Below, piece by piece: positions 12,901 through 32,550 of a stretch of 64,000 nucleotides of DNA. The stretch lies in NCBI GenBank assembly GCA_019722365.1, contig JADFUC010001889.1, positions 3,038,001 to 3,102,000 on the forward strand, read 5' to 3'. The stretch's first letter is position 1. Each line of letters opens with the position of its first letter. Source of the DNA: Lithospermum erythrorhizon. Taxonomy: Eukaryota; Streptophyta; Magnoliopsida; Boraginales; Boraginaceae. A model generated the notes under the pieces. The model worked only from the letters and a program-made list of their open reading frames with translations. It was not told where the DNA came from and did no database searches. Both the position numbers and the translations under genes were made by a program.

Positions 12901-15130
12901 AAAGAAGAAATAGATGGAGAACCAGTGGCCAACAAATGAACTAAAAAATGTTTCATTATTATTTGTCAAAAATTGCATTATTGGCTAAGCCTTTCTAGAA
13001 TGGAAAAAGGTTCTCTGCCAAGCTACAAGATATTATTGGAATATTCGTTTTTTTGCACCCTCTCCCATAATTTCATTATTATTACTATTGTCAGCATCCT
13101 AATCTCTTCATGCGATGTAGGTTCGAGTCACGTAAGTGGCACAATTTCGTATTGAAGTGATTTAAAGGAAACTCTCGTCCCTGACCAGTTGAGGCACATA
13201 CCGCGATTCAACTCTTCCGTGAAATTCCAGGACCGGGACCTCAAGAGGCCGCTACTGTAACGATTTCACAATTTTCTTATTATTATCACTACTACTATAG
13301 TTTTCAAATTCTGATTCTCCAGATTGAGCTCTTTAATTTCCATGTGCTTTTGTTAGCCTTTTAGGAAAATTTGGCATCCTCGTAATTAGGTAATGAAGAA
13401 TATAGTACCAAAAAAAATTAATATTGTTGGCAGTGGTGTTCAATGTTTAGTATGATTTTTTTCCTACTTTTTAACATAAAAAAGTGCAAAGCCACTAGAA
13501 ATTTTATATTTTCCAAATTGAGTGTTGTATTCTGTTACATTAGCTTTTCTACTAGATTTTGAGTGTTGTATTCTGTTACAAATTTGGCCATTTCGTGAAA
13601 TAGAATGGCATCGAAATGGGTATATGTGATCCGATGCTAGTAAAAAACAATGGGTATATCATATATATATGTGATCCGATGCTAGTAAAAAAAAAGTGGT
13701 GTTTCAAGTAATAAGTAGCATATTTCTCTGCAAGACAGGACTATGGATTCTAAAATCCTAAATAATGTTGAATCATAGTCTGATAGTATTATAGAATAAA
13801 TCTAATAAGATGCCTTGCTCTTTTATTTGTTTATTTTATTTTGCATGTGAAATATTGTGTAAGTAACTTTCTTTACCATTATTAATCTTGCTGCATTTCT
13901 CTAATCGTATGAACACCGAAAACGTCTGAACATGAGAAATCCATGTAATTGTTTGCATTTGTTGATGTTGTTGGTATTTGTATTTTTTAAAGGAGAAAAT
14001 TAGCCACCTACATTTAATTTAATTGATCATCTAGCTATAAATCTATCGAAATTGGAGGAGATCACCTACAAATTTAGCCATTAGTCCGATTTGTGCTCGG
14101 ACCGAGCACACTTCGCTACTAGTGAACCATTACCCCCAGTCCCCACTATCTCGACTCAGGCTCATACATAGGTTTCCAGGTTTGAGTCTAGTAATATAGG
14201 TCCACTCGGCTTTGAATTTGACCTCCGAACGACGTTATGTCCCTAAACTAACGGGTACCCGCCACAATAATCGGGTTCCCCTTTGTTCACCGTTTTAGAT
14301 TTAGTAGTTAGAAAGCGGCCAGATTGTTGTTGTGATAAACAGATACCCGTTAATATCGATGTCTATTCCAAAATCTAATCGTTATAAATAGTAAATTACC
14401 CGTTGTAATACACGGGCACCCATCAATATGCACCGGCTACCAGTGTGTTCCAAAAATTAGTTGTTATAAACACACAAATGATAATGTATCGTGGAGTTTA
14501 ACTTTACAAAGTAATACAAGATGTAGCAGCCAACCGTTTGTACATTGGCATGAAAACGAAAAACGAGGTCTAACAGGCTACTATTGTGTTTGTACGTATA
14601 CAGATATTTGGACCGCGAGCGTTGGCTCGTTGAGCATCTCACATGGGCAGTTCTATTAGGGATTTAAAGAAATGAGCCAGATTTGAGATTTGGGCAATAA
14701 ACTTTTTTCTTTTGGGTTGGGCATAGAAATCTGTCAATCAGTTGAATCGAAGTTACATTACATGTCTAGAGGGCTTTGGAAATCAAGAGTATTCCATTTT
14801 GAGTTACATTACATGTCTAAAGGACTAGGAGGTTCTTTATACACCAATGATAAGCTAAATGATTTAGGACCAACCATCATAGAAGGCATAACTCTAGGGC
14901 CCTTGATTGATATTTGATATGTCTACTGTCTAGTATCAAGTAGGCTCATTTTGAGTGGCTATCAAGTCGAGCTAATGTTAGAGTGATAGGCCCCAATTCC
15001 AGTTGATATGTTCATCAAGACTCAAAGAAGTGATAGGCCCCTTCTAGTTGATATGTTCATCATAGTATTCGTTATTGTGTCAGTTTTGAACTTGTATCAT
15101 TTAATTCGATTGGATAGACATGTTGTTGGA
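12901..15130. other. Intergenic repeats, no gene recognised
   Basis: No gene is supported. Short local duplications are visible: a 20-base unit at 13520 and 13561, a 26-base unit at 13622 and 13667, an 18-base unit at 14751 and 14802, and a 12-base unit at 14983 and 15030. A GGTTCGAGTC motif at about 13120 resembles a pol III B box, but no full SINE could be traced. Confidence 0.45.
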
Positions 15131-15134
15131 TAAT

Positions 15135-15356
15135 AATCGGATAATTATCATGTTATTTCAACCGACTAGGATGGTAACTCATGGTTTTGGCTAAGTATGA
15201 AGCTACAAACGACGACTTGTGGTTTTGGTTTGCGGTCAAGTATGAAGCCACTAACAAATTCCAATCATCTCTAATAAAAATTTATATAAAACTACAAACG
15301 AATTATTATAAATAACCATTTGAATATACTTTAAGAAGTAAGATAATTATCCGATT
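15135..15356. repeat. 222-bp segment bounded by a perfect 15-bp inverted repeat
   Basis: AATCGGATAATTATC at 15135-15149 is the exact reverse complement of GATAATTATCCGATT at 15342-15356. The interior is non-coding and carries a duplicated 'caagtatgaagccac'-like phrase. The layout suits a small MITE, but no target-site duplication was found. Confidence 0.4.
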
Positions 15357-15628
15357 GTTTTATGAACCGAATCCCACTAAATCATCCGTCGGACAGCATA
15401 TGCCATCATCATAGAGTTTGGGTAATTGAAGTCGACAAGAATGAAACCAAGAACAAATTTGAAGCAAAAAGGTATTGGAAGAAAGCCAAAAAGGAAAAGA
15501 AAGCAATAAAAGCAAAAACAAACATATTCCTTTTCTCTTGAAGTCACATTAACACACTTGCCTACCATTCCCCTACCCCCACCCCCTCCCTCCTCCATTC
15601 TCCAAAGCACATACTCTTACCATTTTCA

Positions 15629-16104
15629 CACACTCCCCTCCTTCCATAAAACCATTTTCCCCACTTTTCCTAATCATCTTTTTCGTTTCATCTTTTCCTT
15701 TAATCCTACAAAAAGCATGCCAGGTATCGCGAAAAGATATCGAGGCCAGAGTTACGGTTCAAAAATTTTAAAGTGATCGTGGTATCGGTCGAATGCAGTA
15801 GAGCCCGATAATGAAATGAGTCAGTCGATATCGTCCAGCCAGGACCGATAGCAATAGTTTGGACGAACTTGAGATCAACCAGTCCTTTAAAAAGCTTACG
15901 ATTCGAGTATCGCCGAAAAGATATCGGACGATTATCTAAAATGGTGTTACCGGTCCGGATAAATCCGATATCTGGTTCCCGAAAAATGCCATACCCGGTC
16001 CGGTTCGAATCTTCAACACCACTTACTCCCCCCTTCCATAAAACAACTTTCCCCCACTTTTTCCATATTCCTCTTTTTCACCCCCCATCTTTTCCCACCT
16101 TCTA
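15629..16104 (+). repeat. Direct repeat flanking a 300-bp insert upstream of the CASP-like gene
   Basis: A pyrimidine-rich segment (CCTTCCATAAAACCATTTTC, 15638 onward) recurs in nearly the same form at about 16026-16104 (CCTTCCATAAAACAACTTTC). The 15720-16015 interior is GC-richer and itself carries two 'gaaaagatatcg' phrases (about 15731 and 15914). This is the promoter/5' side of the CASP-like gene starting at 16320. Either a tandem duplication was later split or an element inserted. Confidence 0.55.
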
Positions 16105-16319
16105 AGTTGTATACCTCCCCTCCCCATCTCATGGAAGTCTTGCCTTCTCTCGTGACCCCAAATCCCCAACTAAACCTCACCTGCGCAAATTCAAATTCCC
16201 CATAACATCATTAAATACCAAACCAGACCAACAAACAAACCTCAACACACTCAAATATTATTACAACTCCTGTTTCATTTGTCTTATTTCATCTTTGTTT
16301 TTTTCTTTTTCATAATAAA

Positions 16320-18237
16320 ATGAAGGATTTAAGAAATAGAGCAGAGGAAGAAATGACAATAGTAGAACAACATCAATTCAATGGAGGCATCATTGAGACT
16401 CCTTCTCCACGACCAAGAATCCAAGCTCACTTCCACTCAACAGTATCAGTACAAAAACTACGTCGTTTTAACATCTTAATTTTTATTTTTCGTTTGCTTT
16501 CATTTTGCTTCTCACTAGCTGCAGCTATTTTTATGCTTGCTAATTCTCGTGCCAGCAAATCTCCTAGTTGGGTCGATTTCGATACTTTCAGGTATTATTT
16601 TTTTTAGTGAGAAACTAATATTAAATAAATGAACAAAAATATATTAATTTAGAGAACGGAATCTAATTTGTAATAAATGAATGAAAAAATTCTTTTTTTT
16701 AATAATACAAATTTATTTTTTAAATTTTAGGGGCAACTCCCCGTGCCGCCTAATTTTTCTACTGGATAAGGATACTCATTCCACTTGTGGTGTAAAAATT
16801 AAAAAGTTTGAAAAACACACTTTTAATATTAAAAGCAGAATTTTACCTTTTGTCTATTTAAAAAAATAAATTATCCGCCTTTAAATTTGTATATATATTT
16901 TTTTTGTTTAATATTAATTTCATCGTACCTCTATACAAAATTACTGGTTCCATCACGGTATAAAAATGAATTGAATCATAAAATAGAGCGTTATTATCGA
17001 GAATTGGAGTGAAAAAATAGTACCCTTTTGAGTTTTAATTTAGTTTAGCTAGTTGTAAATAATTGGAAGTTGGAATTTGGATTTTGATTAAATGGGGTTT
17101 AATTTAATTTAGGTTTGTGGCAATAGCGAATTCAATTGTTGGTGTATATTCACTGTTTCAAGTTGTCGCATCACTGTGGGACATCCTTAGAAACAGCACA
17201 TTGTTTCCGGAAATTGTTCAAATCTGGTTCGATTTCGGTCATGATCAGGTTTGTGTTCACACTTCCTTGCTCCATTGTCTATACTATTTATTACTTACAT
17301 TCATATCAAAACTTGTTGCATTTTTTGGTATCCAAAATTAGCTAAATTTTACGATCTCAACTAGCATTATTTGATCTTAAATATCATGTTAATATTCCCT
17401 TAAATATAAATATCGATGATAAATTGTAGTTTAAAGAAATCTTATTAAGTACAATATTTGATTTTTATTTCATTAGGAGAGAGATGAAATTATCAATCGA
17501 TGAAATAAGAATCATGGGGAGACAAAAATAATGATGTTAAGAGAATTTTTAAAACGAATCTGGTGTGTTGTTAATGGTAAAATAAATAATTACTTTTTGC
17601 TCTAAATAATCAATTATTTTGATACAAATTTCAATCATAAGAGGAGTAGTAAGTTATAGTAAAAATACTATATTTGTTATATTTTTTACCAAATATTATA
17701 ATGTTACGAACATATAATAAGCGGCGCCCCTTAATTTTTTTTTTTAATTTTCTTAGAAAATACTCCCTAATACATTTCATCCATTCAGATTTTATTCGTT
17801 TTATTAAATTACTATGAATCTCATTTTCTTATTTCGCCCCTAACATATTTTAATTTAAAAAAGAATCGCCTATCAAAATTCAAAACTAGACTGTATTTTT
17901 TTGATAGATGGAGTATAAAATAGGAAACTTTTAAGTGACATTTATTTGTTTTATTTAAATTTGGAAATAAAATACAATTGCAAAAGCCTTAAATTGAGTT
18001 GTGATCTTATCTCAGGCGTTTGGTTACATGGTATTATCGGCGAATTCGGCGGGGACGGCTCTTGCACGGTCGTTACACGACACGGACACGTGTAACGACA
18101 ACAATGCTTTCTGTGTGCAATCGGACATCTCAATCGCTTTGGGTTTTATCGGGTTTTTGTTTCTTGCCTTCTCTGCTTTGCTTTCTGGTTTCCGAGTCGT
18201 TTGTTACCTCCTCAAGGGCTCTCGTTTTCATCTCTAG
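16320..18237 (+). CDS. CASP-like protein, family 4D type
   Basis: CASP-like proteins are four-helix MARVEL-type proteins of the plasma membrane; the CASP founders build Casparian strip scaffolds, and roles of the 4D group are little known. Three exons join in frame: 16320-16591, 17113-17248 and 18016-18237 (209 aa). A polar N-terminus of about 48 residues is followed by helix 1 (about 51-75, [16 protein letters not shown]), helix 2 ([20 protein letters not shown]), the loop [16 protein letters not shown], helix 3 with the family signature [13 protein letters not shown], an extracellular loop with paired Cys ([14 protein letters not shown]) and helix 4 ([19 protein letters not shown]). It ends KGSRFHL, as in CASPL4D members. 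The ATG at 16320 is the first in frame; Met12 is an alternative start. Introns are 521 and 767 bases. Confidence 0.93.
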
Positions 18238-21200
18238 GCTTAGTTTCTTTAGTCATTGGATTTTTCAGCAAATGATGAGAAATGTTTAGGTAGGACGTGC
18301 CAAGTATTGAAATAGACCTGTCGGATGTTGAATATGACGAATCATATGAGACGGTTTATATGATTTTGAGAGTAGCTCTTGTTCATGTAAATCAATTGCC
18401 AAAAGGGGTGTAGCTCGTGATCATGTAAATCAACTGTGTAGCTCAAGATCATATAAACCAGTTGGGATGATTTGATATATTCATAGGTTAGGAGATATAT
18501 AGAAGAATATATGAAATGAGTTGAGTCCATATGGAGAGGAAAGGCTATGATTATGTAGTGGAGTACGACACTACCAAATTACCGTACAGTGAAGTGGGGG
18601 AGTGATATTAGGTTGATGCAACCTGTTTGACAATTGCCCATTTGGAATGTAGCTCATTGTTTTTATTTGCAGTTTCGTATATTTGTTTGTTTCAGAGTCT
18701 ATTTGACTATTAGGTACATTATTATTGACTTATTGGGCATAACAGAGATGTTGTAGTTGTATGCTTCTTCATTCATGGGTTACTTTGTATTTGATACTCC
18801 AACTCTCCAAGCTTACTCAATCATACATGACAACTCACAAATCATCATTGGCATTTGTTTTTTTGAACTAACTGATATTTTGATTTGGGCTTAAATGATG
18901 AGTTATTTTAGATATTTTGAGATTAGCGTAATGTTACAAATATTTTGCATTTTACTTGTTCACCTAATATCCTCACTTATACTCTTGGATGAGGTAGTGT
19001 CTTAGATAAAGGTGTAAACCTCACTAGATATAACCTTTAATTAGGCATGTTTGAGTCGGTTTTGGATCGAAACTGCAATCAAACCGACTAATTCAGTTCT
19101 CTGAAAATGTTATCTGAACCGAGAATCGGCTATTTGGTTTCAATCGGTTCCGATTCGTTCCAGAATAAATTTCAAGAAATTTCATAGCTCCAAATTTCAA
19201 TTACAAAAACTTCAAATTAATTCCAATCGAGAAAAATCTAATTCTCATAAACCTCTAATTTAGTGCTGAAACTTTACATAATTTTAGCAAATTAAATCGA
19301 AATTATTATTTCTCAGACACTTATTTTACTAATTTCATCAAACCTGATTTGATTACTAAAATAAAAACATGAAATATTTAAAGAGAAATAAGAGGTTTTT
19401 AGATTCGATCAGTTTGGTATTTCAAGCGGCCCTGCGCGCCCAGCTTTAATGATAACACTATAAATTTCATGTGTATATAGAAGGCCCAGAAGTATTTTTT
19501 TTAATAGTTGAGGGTTATAACACAATTATAGCAAAATTAATATTGAATTAACTTTGGAAAACTAGAAGTATGATTAGATTGTATATGTGTTTTCATGTAT
19601 TTCCCGATAAATGCATGATGTTTCACTTATAAAGAGATATCTTTTTGATGAAGTCTTCGTCTGGCATAGGGGATAATGGCAAATATTAAATTATTTACAT
19701 CACTGCCGTGACCCTTGATATTGCTTAAGAACAATAAAGACTTGCTCCGAAATCTTTTGGCAGGAAGGCCTCACACACGGGACCTCTTGATTAACTTAGT
19801 TGATAATGATTATATTAATTTAATACATTTGTGAGTTTTAAATATTCTGAGTTGGGCCAATGGGGCCATTTCTTTGCATTCTTTCGGGAATCTGAGGTTT
19901 GGAAAACTTTGGAGGATGGTGGAAACTTTTTAGGTGAAAGCAAAGTTTTGGCGTCCTCTTGGCGTTAAGGTGTTTTCCAGTAATTTTGTTTTGTGTCGCT
20001 GATGATGTTTTTAATGATAACAATGATTCTAATTTTGTAATAGTGTTAATAGTACTTCCGATAGTAGCATAAACAATGTAAGCCCAATGACAACTTATAT
20101 TTCCCTGTTAGCAGTTCTCCATACCCCGAGAGACGCCTATAAAAAAAATAACCTTAACGCTTTGAAAACTGAGCTTGACATAGTAAAGTTGATACAAATA
20201 ATATTTTGAAACATTTACCTTTACACTCAATTCCATTTATATAATTTTGAACAACCTCATTTCAATTCCAAATAAATACATATTGTATCTGATAAGATTT
20301 CAATTAATCCATAACTTTTACATAGTCAATACATATACTATAGCTCTAGCTAGCTGCTCCATATTATGTTCAATCTGAACAAGTTCCAGACTTGTGACTA
20401 ATATCAAAATCATTCAGAGGGATGAAATCTTTGCGAGCTGCTAAGTAAAATAGTCACCCTTGCGGCCACCACAAGCACCATATCATCCCATCACTTCACA
20501 ACAACAGCCTTGGGCAGCTGGGCCTCCAACGTTGGCAGTTTCAATGAGCTGAATATCGATAAGTGAGCCTCTCTTAATTAAGCTATTCAATACATTGCCA
20601 TACTAGGATGCGCGGCTGGGGGAGATTTGCCCCTTTAACCACGACACCACCTCACATGACGACCATGTTGCTTGTCTCTTTCTATATCAGGGCAAACATT
20701 CCTCTCTTGGAGCTTGCTTAGGGTTGCTCTTCAACCCAAACATAAAACAACAAGCCTAATATGCGGAAAGAAATATGGTAATAGCTTCTTCCGTTTTATC
20801 CATTGTATTCTTGATACTTAAGCGATGTAGCTACTTACTCCATTTCCATGCATAGGTTTCATCATTTATACACATTCACATTACTACTAAAATTATTCGA
20901 AATTTTTTTGGAAACTTTCAGGAAGCATGTACGTAGAATATAATAATGTTAATAAATAATAAATTTGTAGTTGTTCCTATCACTGACGGATTAAACAAGA
21001 GGAATATACTCTTCTATTACGTTAATACGGAGTATTTGTTTGGGTATATGTACATGTCATCATCATTGTTTTCCGAGGTTTAATTTTTTTCCCGAGTCTT
21101 TTGACTAGGTTGCTAGATAGAGATGTGAATATTATAAATTCATCTTGTTTATTATATTATTTACATACATATGTTGATGTGAATGTCTTTACTCATTTAG

Positions 21201-21501
21201 CAAAAAAAAGAACAAAAAAATCCTGTCTATCAGGGTCGGTCAAATTTTTTCTCTTAATTTTCAATCGTCCATCACCCCACTTTCTGAATTCTAAAAAAAT
21301 AATATTGTATAAAATTAAACTAATGAAAATTATCAAAAAAATAATTCAACTAATGAAATATAGGACCATATGAGCTCAATATTTATAGATATAATGTGAA
21401 ATAGGTATAGTAATTATATAACTTGATACAAATTATCAGGGAAATAAATAGTAATAACTCTTAATCATAATGTTTCCGAATATCTCTAATAAACAAGACT
21501 T
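18238..21501. other. Intergenic, no gene recognised
   Basis: This holds the 3' flank of the CASP-like gene and the 3' flank of the convergent MetRS gene. A short GGTTCGG-type block lies at 19035-19170, beginning TTAGGCATG. Around 20440-20790 a GC-richer patch contains a hairpin (GGGTTGAAGAGCAACCC on the minus strand, about 20719-20735) and a very short Met frame, not enough for a gene call. Confidence 0.4.
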
Positions 21502-28480
<6,979 letters not shown>

Positions 28481-28765
28481 TAGGACGTATAGTAACAAAT
28501 AGCAATAGCTAAAGTGCTTGAGCTGAGATAAGGGCTGGTGTCATGACTCATGACTATATAGGGTACCTTCACACTTCACAGATATATGAAGCAACAAGTT
28601 AGCCGTTAAGTAAGACGCCTTTAATGAGTGTAGTAACAAATAACAATAGCTACAGCGCTTGGGCTGAATTAAGGGCTGGTGTCATGACTATATAGGATAC
28701 GTGCACATTCACAGATATAAGAAGCAGCAAGTTAGCCGTTAAATAAGACACCTTTTAATAAGTAT
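28481..28765. repeat. Two tandem copies of a 141-bp unit
   Basis: AGTAACAAATAGCAATAGCT at 28491 recurs in near-identical form at 28632, and the following text (AAGGGCTGGTGTCATGACT, ACTATATAGG, CAAGTTAGCCGTTAA) repeats in the same order. The first copy has an extra CATGACT. It is non-coding. Confidence 0.85.
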
Positions 28766-30034
28766 AGCAGTGATTGACACGTTGGGATAACTGAGGAGCC
28801 ATGGAGAACAGATATCACATAACAAGGAGATTACCTGCAACAGAGATGAGCGCCAAGAGAAAGCTAGTGCCTGAACATTAATATGGAGACACCATTAACA
28901 GTTATCATTAGGGTTCCAGGGGAGGACAGAGTAGAGTGACAGCATTCACGGATGAAGAGGCCAAAACTTTATACTAAGCGCCAGTCACTAAAAACTTATA
29001 GCACCAAATACTGTAGTTTTTAACAGAAGAACAAAAATGTACCTATGGGCTCTCCTACTATGAATCATGTAAACTAAGTGTGAAATATATCCTTTATTAC
29101 AGTTCAGCAACTTAGAAAAAAATAAAACACAATCTAAGAAAACAAAATGTCAACTGTCACTAAGGTTAGCTTTCTAACTTCAACTTGCAGGTCAAACCAT
29201 ACACAGTACGTTCTGTGGCACCTTAATCGATCACCAGACCATCCGGGCAACCCGAAAATAAATGGATAATGCACAAACAAGAATAACACAAAGTTTAGCT
29301 GGCCCAAGAATATCAAATCATTTCTTCTCGTGAATCTATTGTAGTACATTCAAATTAATGTGAATCTAAGAAGAAAATTTCTACAATAAGAGATACTTAT
29401 TACATGAGCAAACTATACATTTAAACATATACATTCAAAGAAATGATGTATATGTTAATTGGTGCCTGAATAACATTGTTTTCGTTGTAAACATATACAT
29501 TTAAAAATACTATTCTTCCAAACTAGGTGGAACGCTGTAATAACAAATTTTCACACTTAATTTAATTTGACAAATTCAGTCGATGAAATTTCGCTATCAA
29601 CAAATGCACCTTCTACACGTTTGGGATTGAAGATAGTGCCTTTTTCCTAGCCTAAATTACCAATACAAAGTAGCAAAACTAAAAAACAACAAAACATAAA
29701 CCTAAACAGACTTAACAATATTCCAGTTTTAGTTTCATACTTCTCATCGGATTTTTATCCGAATCCACATCATAAAACTAAATCGACAAAAGGAAGCACG
29801 GACCCAAACAAATCCAATAAACACCACACCTCGTAAAGATTGCCTAGCTTAATTTTCAATGGTCAAAATTAACAAACTTGGCCTTTTTAATTAACACACG
29901 CAACTTTGATTTGATTAAAAAATTATCATGGTAATTGTACATTACATTAAAAATACTATCTTTTGGTATATTTTTCACCAAATATATTAGTATACACCAT
30001 ATACAAAAAATACTTGAGCTCAAGATATAAGATC
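28766..30034. other. 3' side of the ATP synthase subunit gene, no gene seen
   Basis: AT-rich non-coding DNA. One 36-base stretch on the minus strand (28868-28833) has perfect AG/GT edges but no recognisable product. Otherwise nothing stands out. Confidence 0.4.
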
Positions 30035-30324
30035 TTACTTGATATGCCTCTGATAAAACTTGGAATTCTTCTTATCCTCCTCTGCATATCATAAACAAAT
30101 CAAAAACCAAAAACCCCCATAAATAAATAAAAACATTGAAGTAGTCAAAATTGCACAAATATAAATCCATAAATTAATAAAAATTGGGAAAAGTGAACGA
30201 ACCAGTGAGACCAGCAGGTCATTTTGGTGATGATGATTCCGGTGATAGCGAAACCGATGAGAAAGGGATGGTTTCGATTCCACTCTCTCTTGAAAAATAC
30301 TGGCCATGGATCAAATTGCCTCAT
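30035..30324 (-). CDS. Mitochondrial ATP synthase 6 kDa subunit, frame broken by one extra base
   Basis: Plant F1Fo-ATP synthase has a 55-residue '6 kDa' membrane-sector subunit. Exon 1 (30324-30203) encodes MRQFDPWPVFFKREWNRN, then a hydrophobic helix GFAITGIIITKM, which matches this family from the first residue. Exon 2 (30081-30035) encodes EDKKNSKFYQRHIK and a stop, the family C-terminus. The short exon 1 segment after ITKM (30223-30203) carries one base more than the family spacing allows: it reads Thr-Cys-Trp-Ser-His and would meet TGA at the splice junction, giving 40 residues. Read one base shorter, it gives the usual small/Leu/Thr turn leading into exon 2. A pseudogene, a strain-specific lesion or a base-call error are all possible. 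The usual Trp after ArgAsn is His. Confidence 0.82.
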
Positions 30325-32540
30325 TTTTGTTCACTTTCTTACAAAGATTTTGGTTTGCTTTTCAAGGATTTTGTGGTTTTAAGATGTAATGTGCGTGGTT
30401 TTTAAGGATTTGGTAAAAAGTGTAAAATCGTCATGTTCGAATATCTCATGTAGTTTGTGATTTTGTCAAGTTTATTACAGGTGAATAGGTGCGATGTAAC
30501 AAACTAACAAATGATAGGTGTTGGTTTGGGGCTTTGGGCTCACTATGATTATCATTATTGAGTTGGAGGTTGAAATTTGAGAGCTTGTGAAGGAAATATT
30601 ATGAATTTGTTTTTTTTTATGAATGTTTTTTCATCGAGTTTGTCATGTCGAATTTGTCTTGTAAAAATAGTATCAATATTTATGGAGCGTAGTAAGGAGC
30701 CTTGGCTTCAACTCTCGTTACCTCACTCAATCCTAAAGCAAAACTCGAATCGAGGTGCTGCAAGCGAGCCGGCTAGCTAATTTTGTAACCAACAAAACCC
30801 TCAAGTATCAAGAAATATTGTTTTAATTCACACGCTAGATTGCATCGCCAAATTTTTATTTTTGACATGCCCGCCTCCTATTTAGTAAGGAATGAATATC
30901 GACTCCTACTAACGCTCAACTGACGACTACAGGCCTAGTGGTGCTTCCTAGGCATAGGCTTCTGCGGTTTTTCCTATTTTTGTTTCTGGGCTTCTAAATA
31001 TCGGATGCGAAAGCAAAACTTATCCTTTCTTTCTTCAAGCCCTACTTTAAGTAACGTAATGTTGTTGGTTGCTTTAAACCCACTTTACTCAACATCAACT
31101 TATCACATACTTCCTCAAGTTTACTCTGAACTCTCAATGCTCAAGCGCTACACGTTGTTACATCATATTCCTCCGATAGAGCCAATAAGGATTCAGTGAA
31201 TTGTCAAACAAATCAAGTCTCTATTTACATAGTGTAAAAAATGATGAATTTTGGTATAGAAATATTTAAAAATTAAAATAATTTACTATGAAATAATTCA
31301 CGCCAAATAGTTAGGACGAGATGAAAATAAATAAAAATAAGCAAAGTCAATTACCATATACCACCTCTCCAACATGTTGAAAATTTTCAACATGGATTAA
31401 TTAATGTGTTTTTAACATAAAATTCAACACTCCATTGCATCCATTAAGTAGGTGAATCCACTTTTTCAACAGCGTCGTTGTCGGTGGTCTTATGAACTAA
31501 ATATATTATCTCAATGTTTATCTCACCAATATTCTTGTTCCACAAAAGCCTATTCAACTTTTATTAACATAAAATTTCAAATAAAGATGATGTCGATGTA
31601 TTGAAACTGCTCACATATAATAATATGTGGAAGAAATGGATGAATGATCAGTTTTGTGTCCCTACCTGTTCTTTTTGCCCTTTGCATGATTGATAATATC
31701 AAAATGCAAGTTGCAGTAACATCCAGAAGCTTTTACTGGCATTCCAACTTCAATTTGCTTACGATATCTTGCCATTATTCACTTGATTGTTATTTTTGAA
31801 ACTTTCAATATATATCTTACCATTATCATTCATTTAGAAAAAAGGATAGAGTTCATCAACGATTAAGTCGAATAAAGATGGTTTATCCGTATAGTCAATC
31901 CAATTTAATGGATATATATCACTTAGTTTGATCCGTCTAAGACTTTTTTTTTCATTAGTTATAGGAATTACAAACTGACTTATATAAAATTTAATCAAAT
32001 ACGGAGTAATAAAAGTTTAAATTCACAATAGATATATTTTCATCTCTCAAGTTTACTATAGAGTACATTAATATTATATTTGTTTGGATGTTAATTCATA
32101 TCGCTTATCGTATCCGTAAATCAGACCTGAAACCGTAACTCAATACTGCAAAACATTAATAATAACTAAAATATATAATTCCAACGATAAAAATCTTATT
32201 GGAGACTATAACTATTATACAAATATGCTACAAAACAATTGGTCTGTATACGAATGTATCAAATTACGCAACGCACTTGATTTAAATAAACATAAATTAA
32301 TTCCACATTACCAATTAGATTTAGAGCATAAATCATGTAGTACTAACATGTTTGAAAATGTGAATTGAATTATGACGACCTGAAATGGTGTAGTGTTTTT
32401 TGCATGATATTTTTTTAAGTAACAATTTATATTATCAAACAAATATTACTGTTAATTGAAATTAAAGGATAATAATAAATTATAAATATAATGTATCAAG
32501 CTTTAAAGTTTACATAAACGAACGAAATCAAGCTCTCTAA
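30325..32540. other. Intergenic, no gene recognised
   Basis: Upstream region of the ATP synthase subunit gene, then AT-rich sequence. A GC-richer patch at 30680-30980 has retroelement-like composition but no recognisable domain. A TACGGAGTA motif occurs near 32000. Confidence 0.4.
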
Positions 32541-32550
32541 AATACCTACT

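Noticed and set aside
13110..13260. GGTTCGAGTC and nearby text as a tRNA gene or SINE
   Set aside because: Only a B-box-like match is present, without an A box or cloverleaf.
16681..16869. 62-codon open frame after exon 1 of the CASP-like gene
   Set aside because: It lies wholly inside intron 1, and the in-frame exon joining explains the gene fully.
20440..20790. GC-richer patch with a hairpin and a tiny Met frame (MFGLKSNPKQAPREECLP), as a small gene or microRNA precursor
   Set aside because: The frame is 18 codons long, the hairpin has only six paired bases and the arms match no plant microRNA I know.
28833..28868. 36-base minus-strand segment with exact AG and GT edges, as a mini-exon
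   Set aside because: No adjacent exon or protein family gives it a place, and such edges occur by chance.
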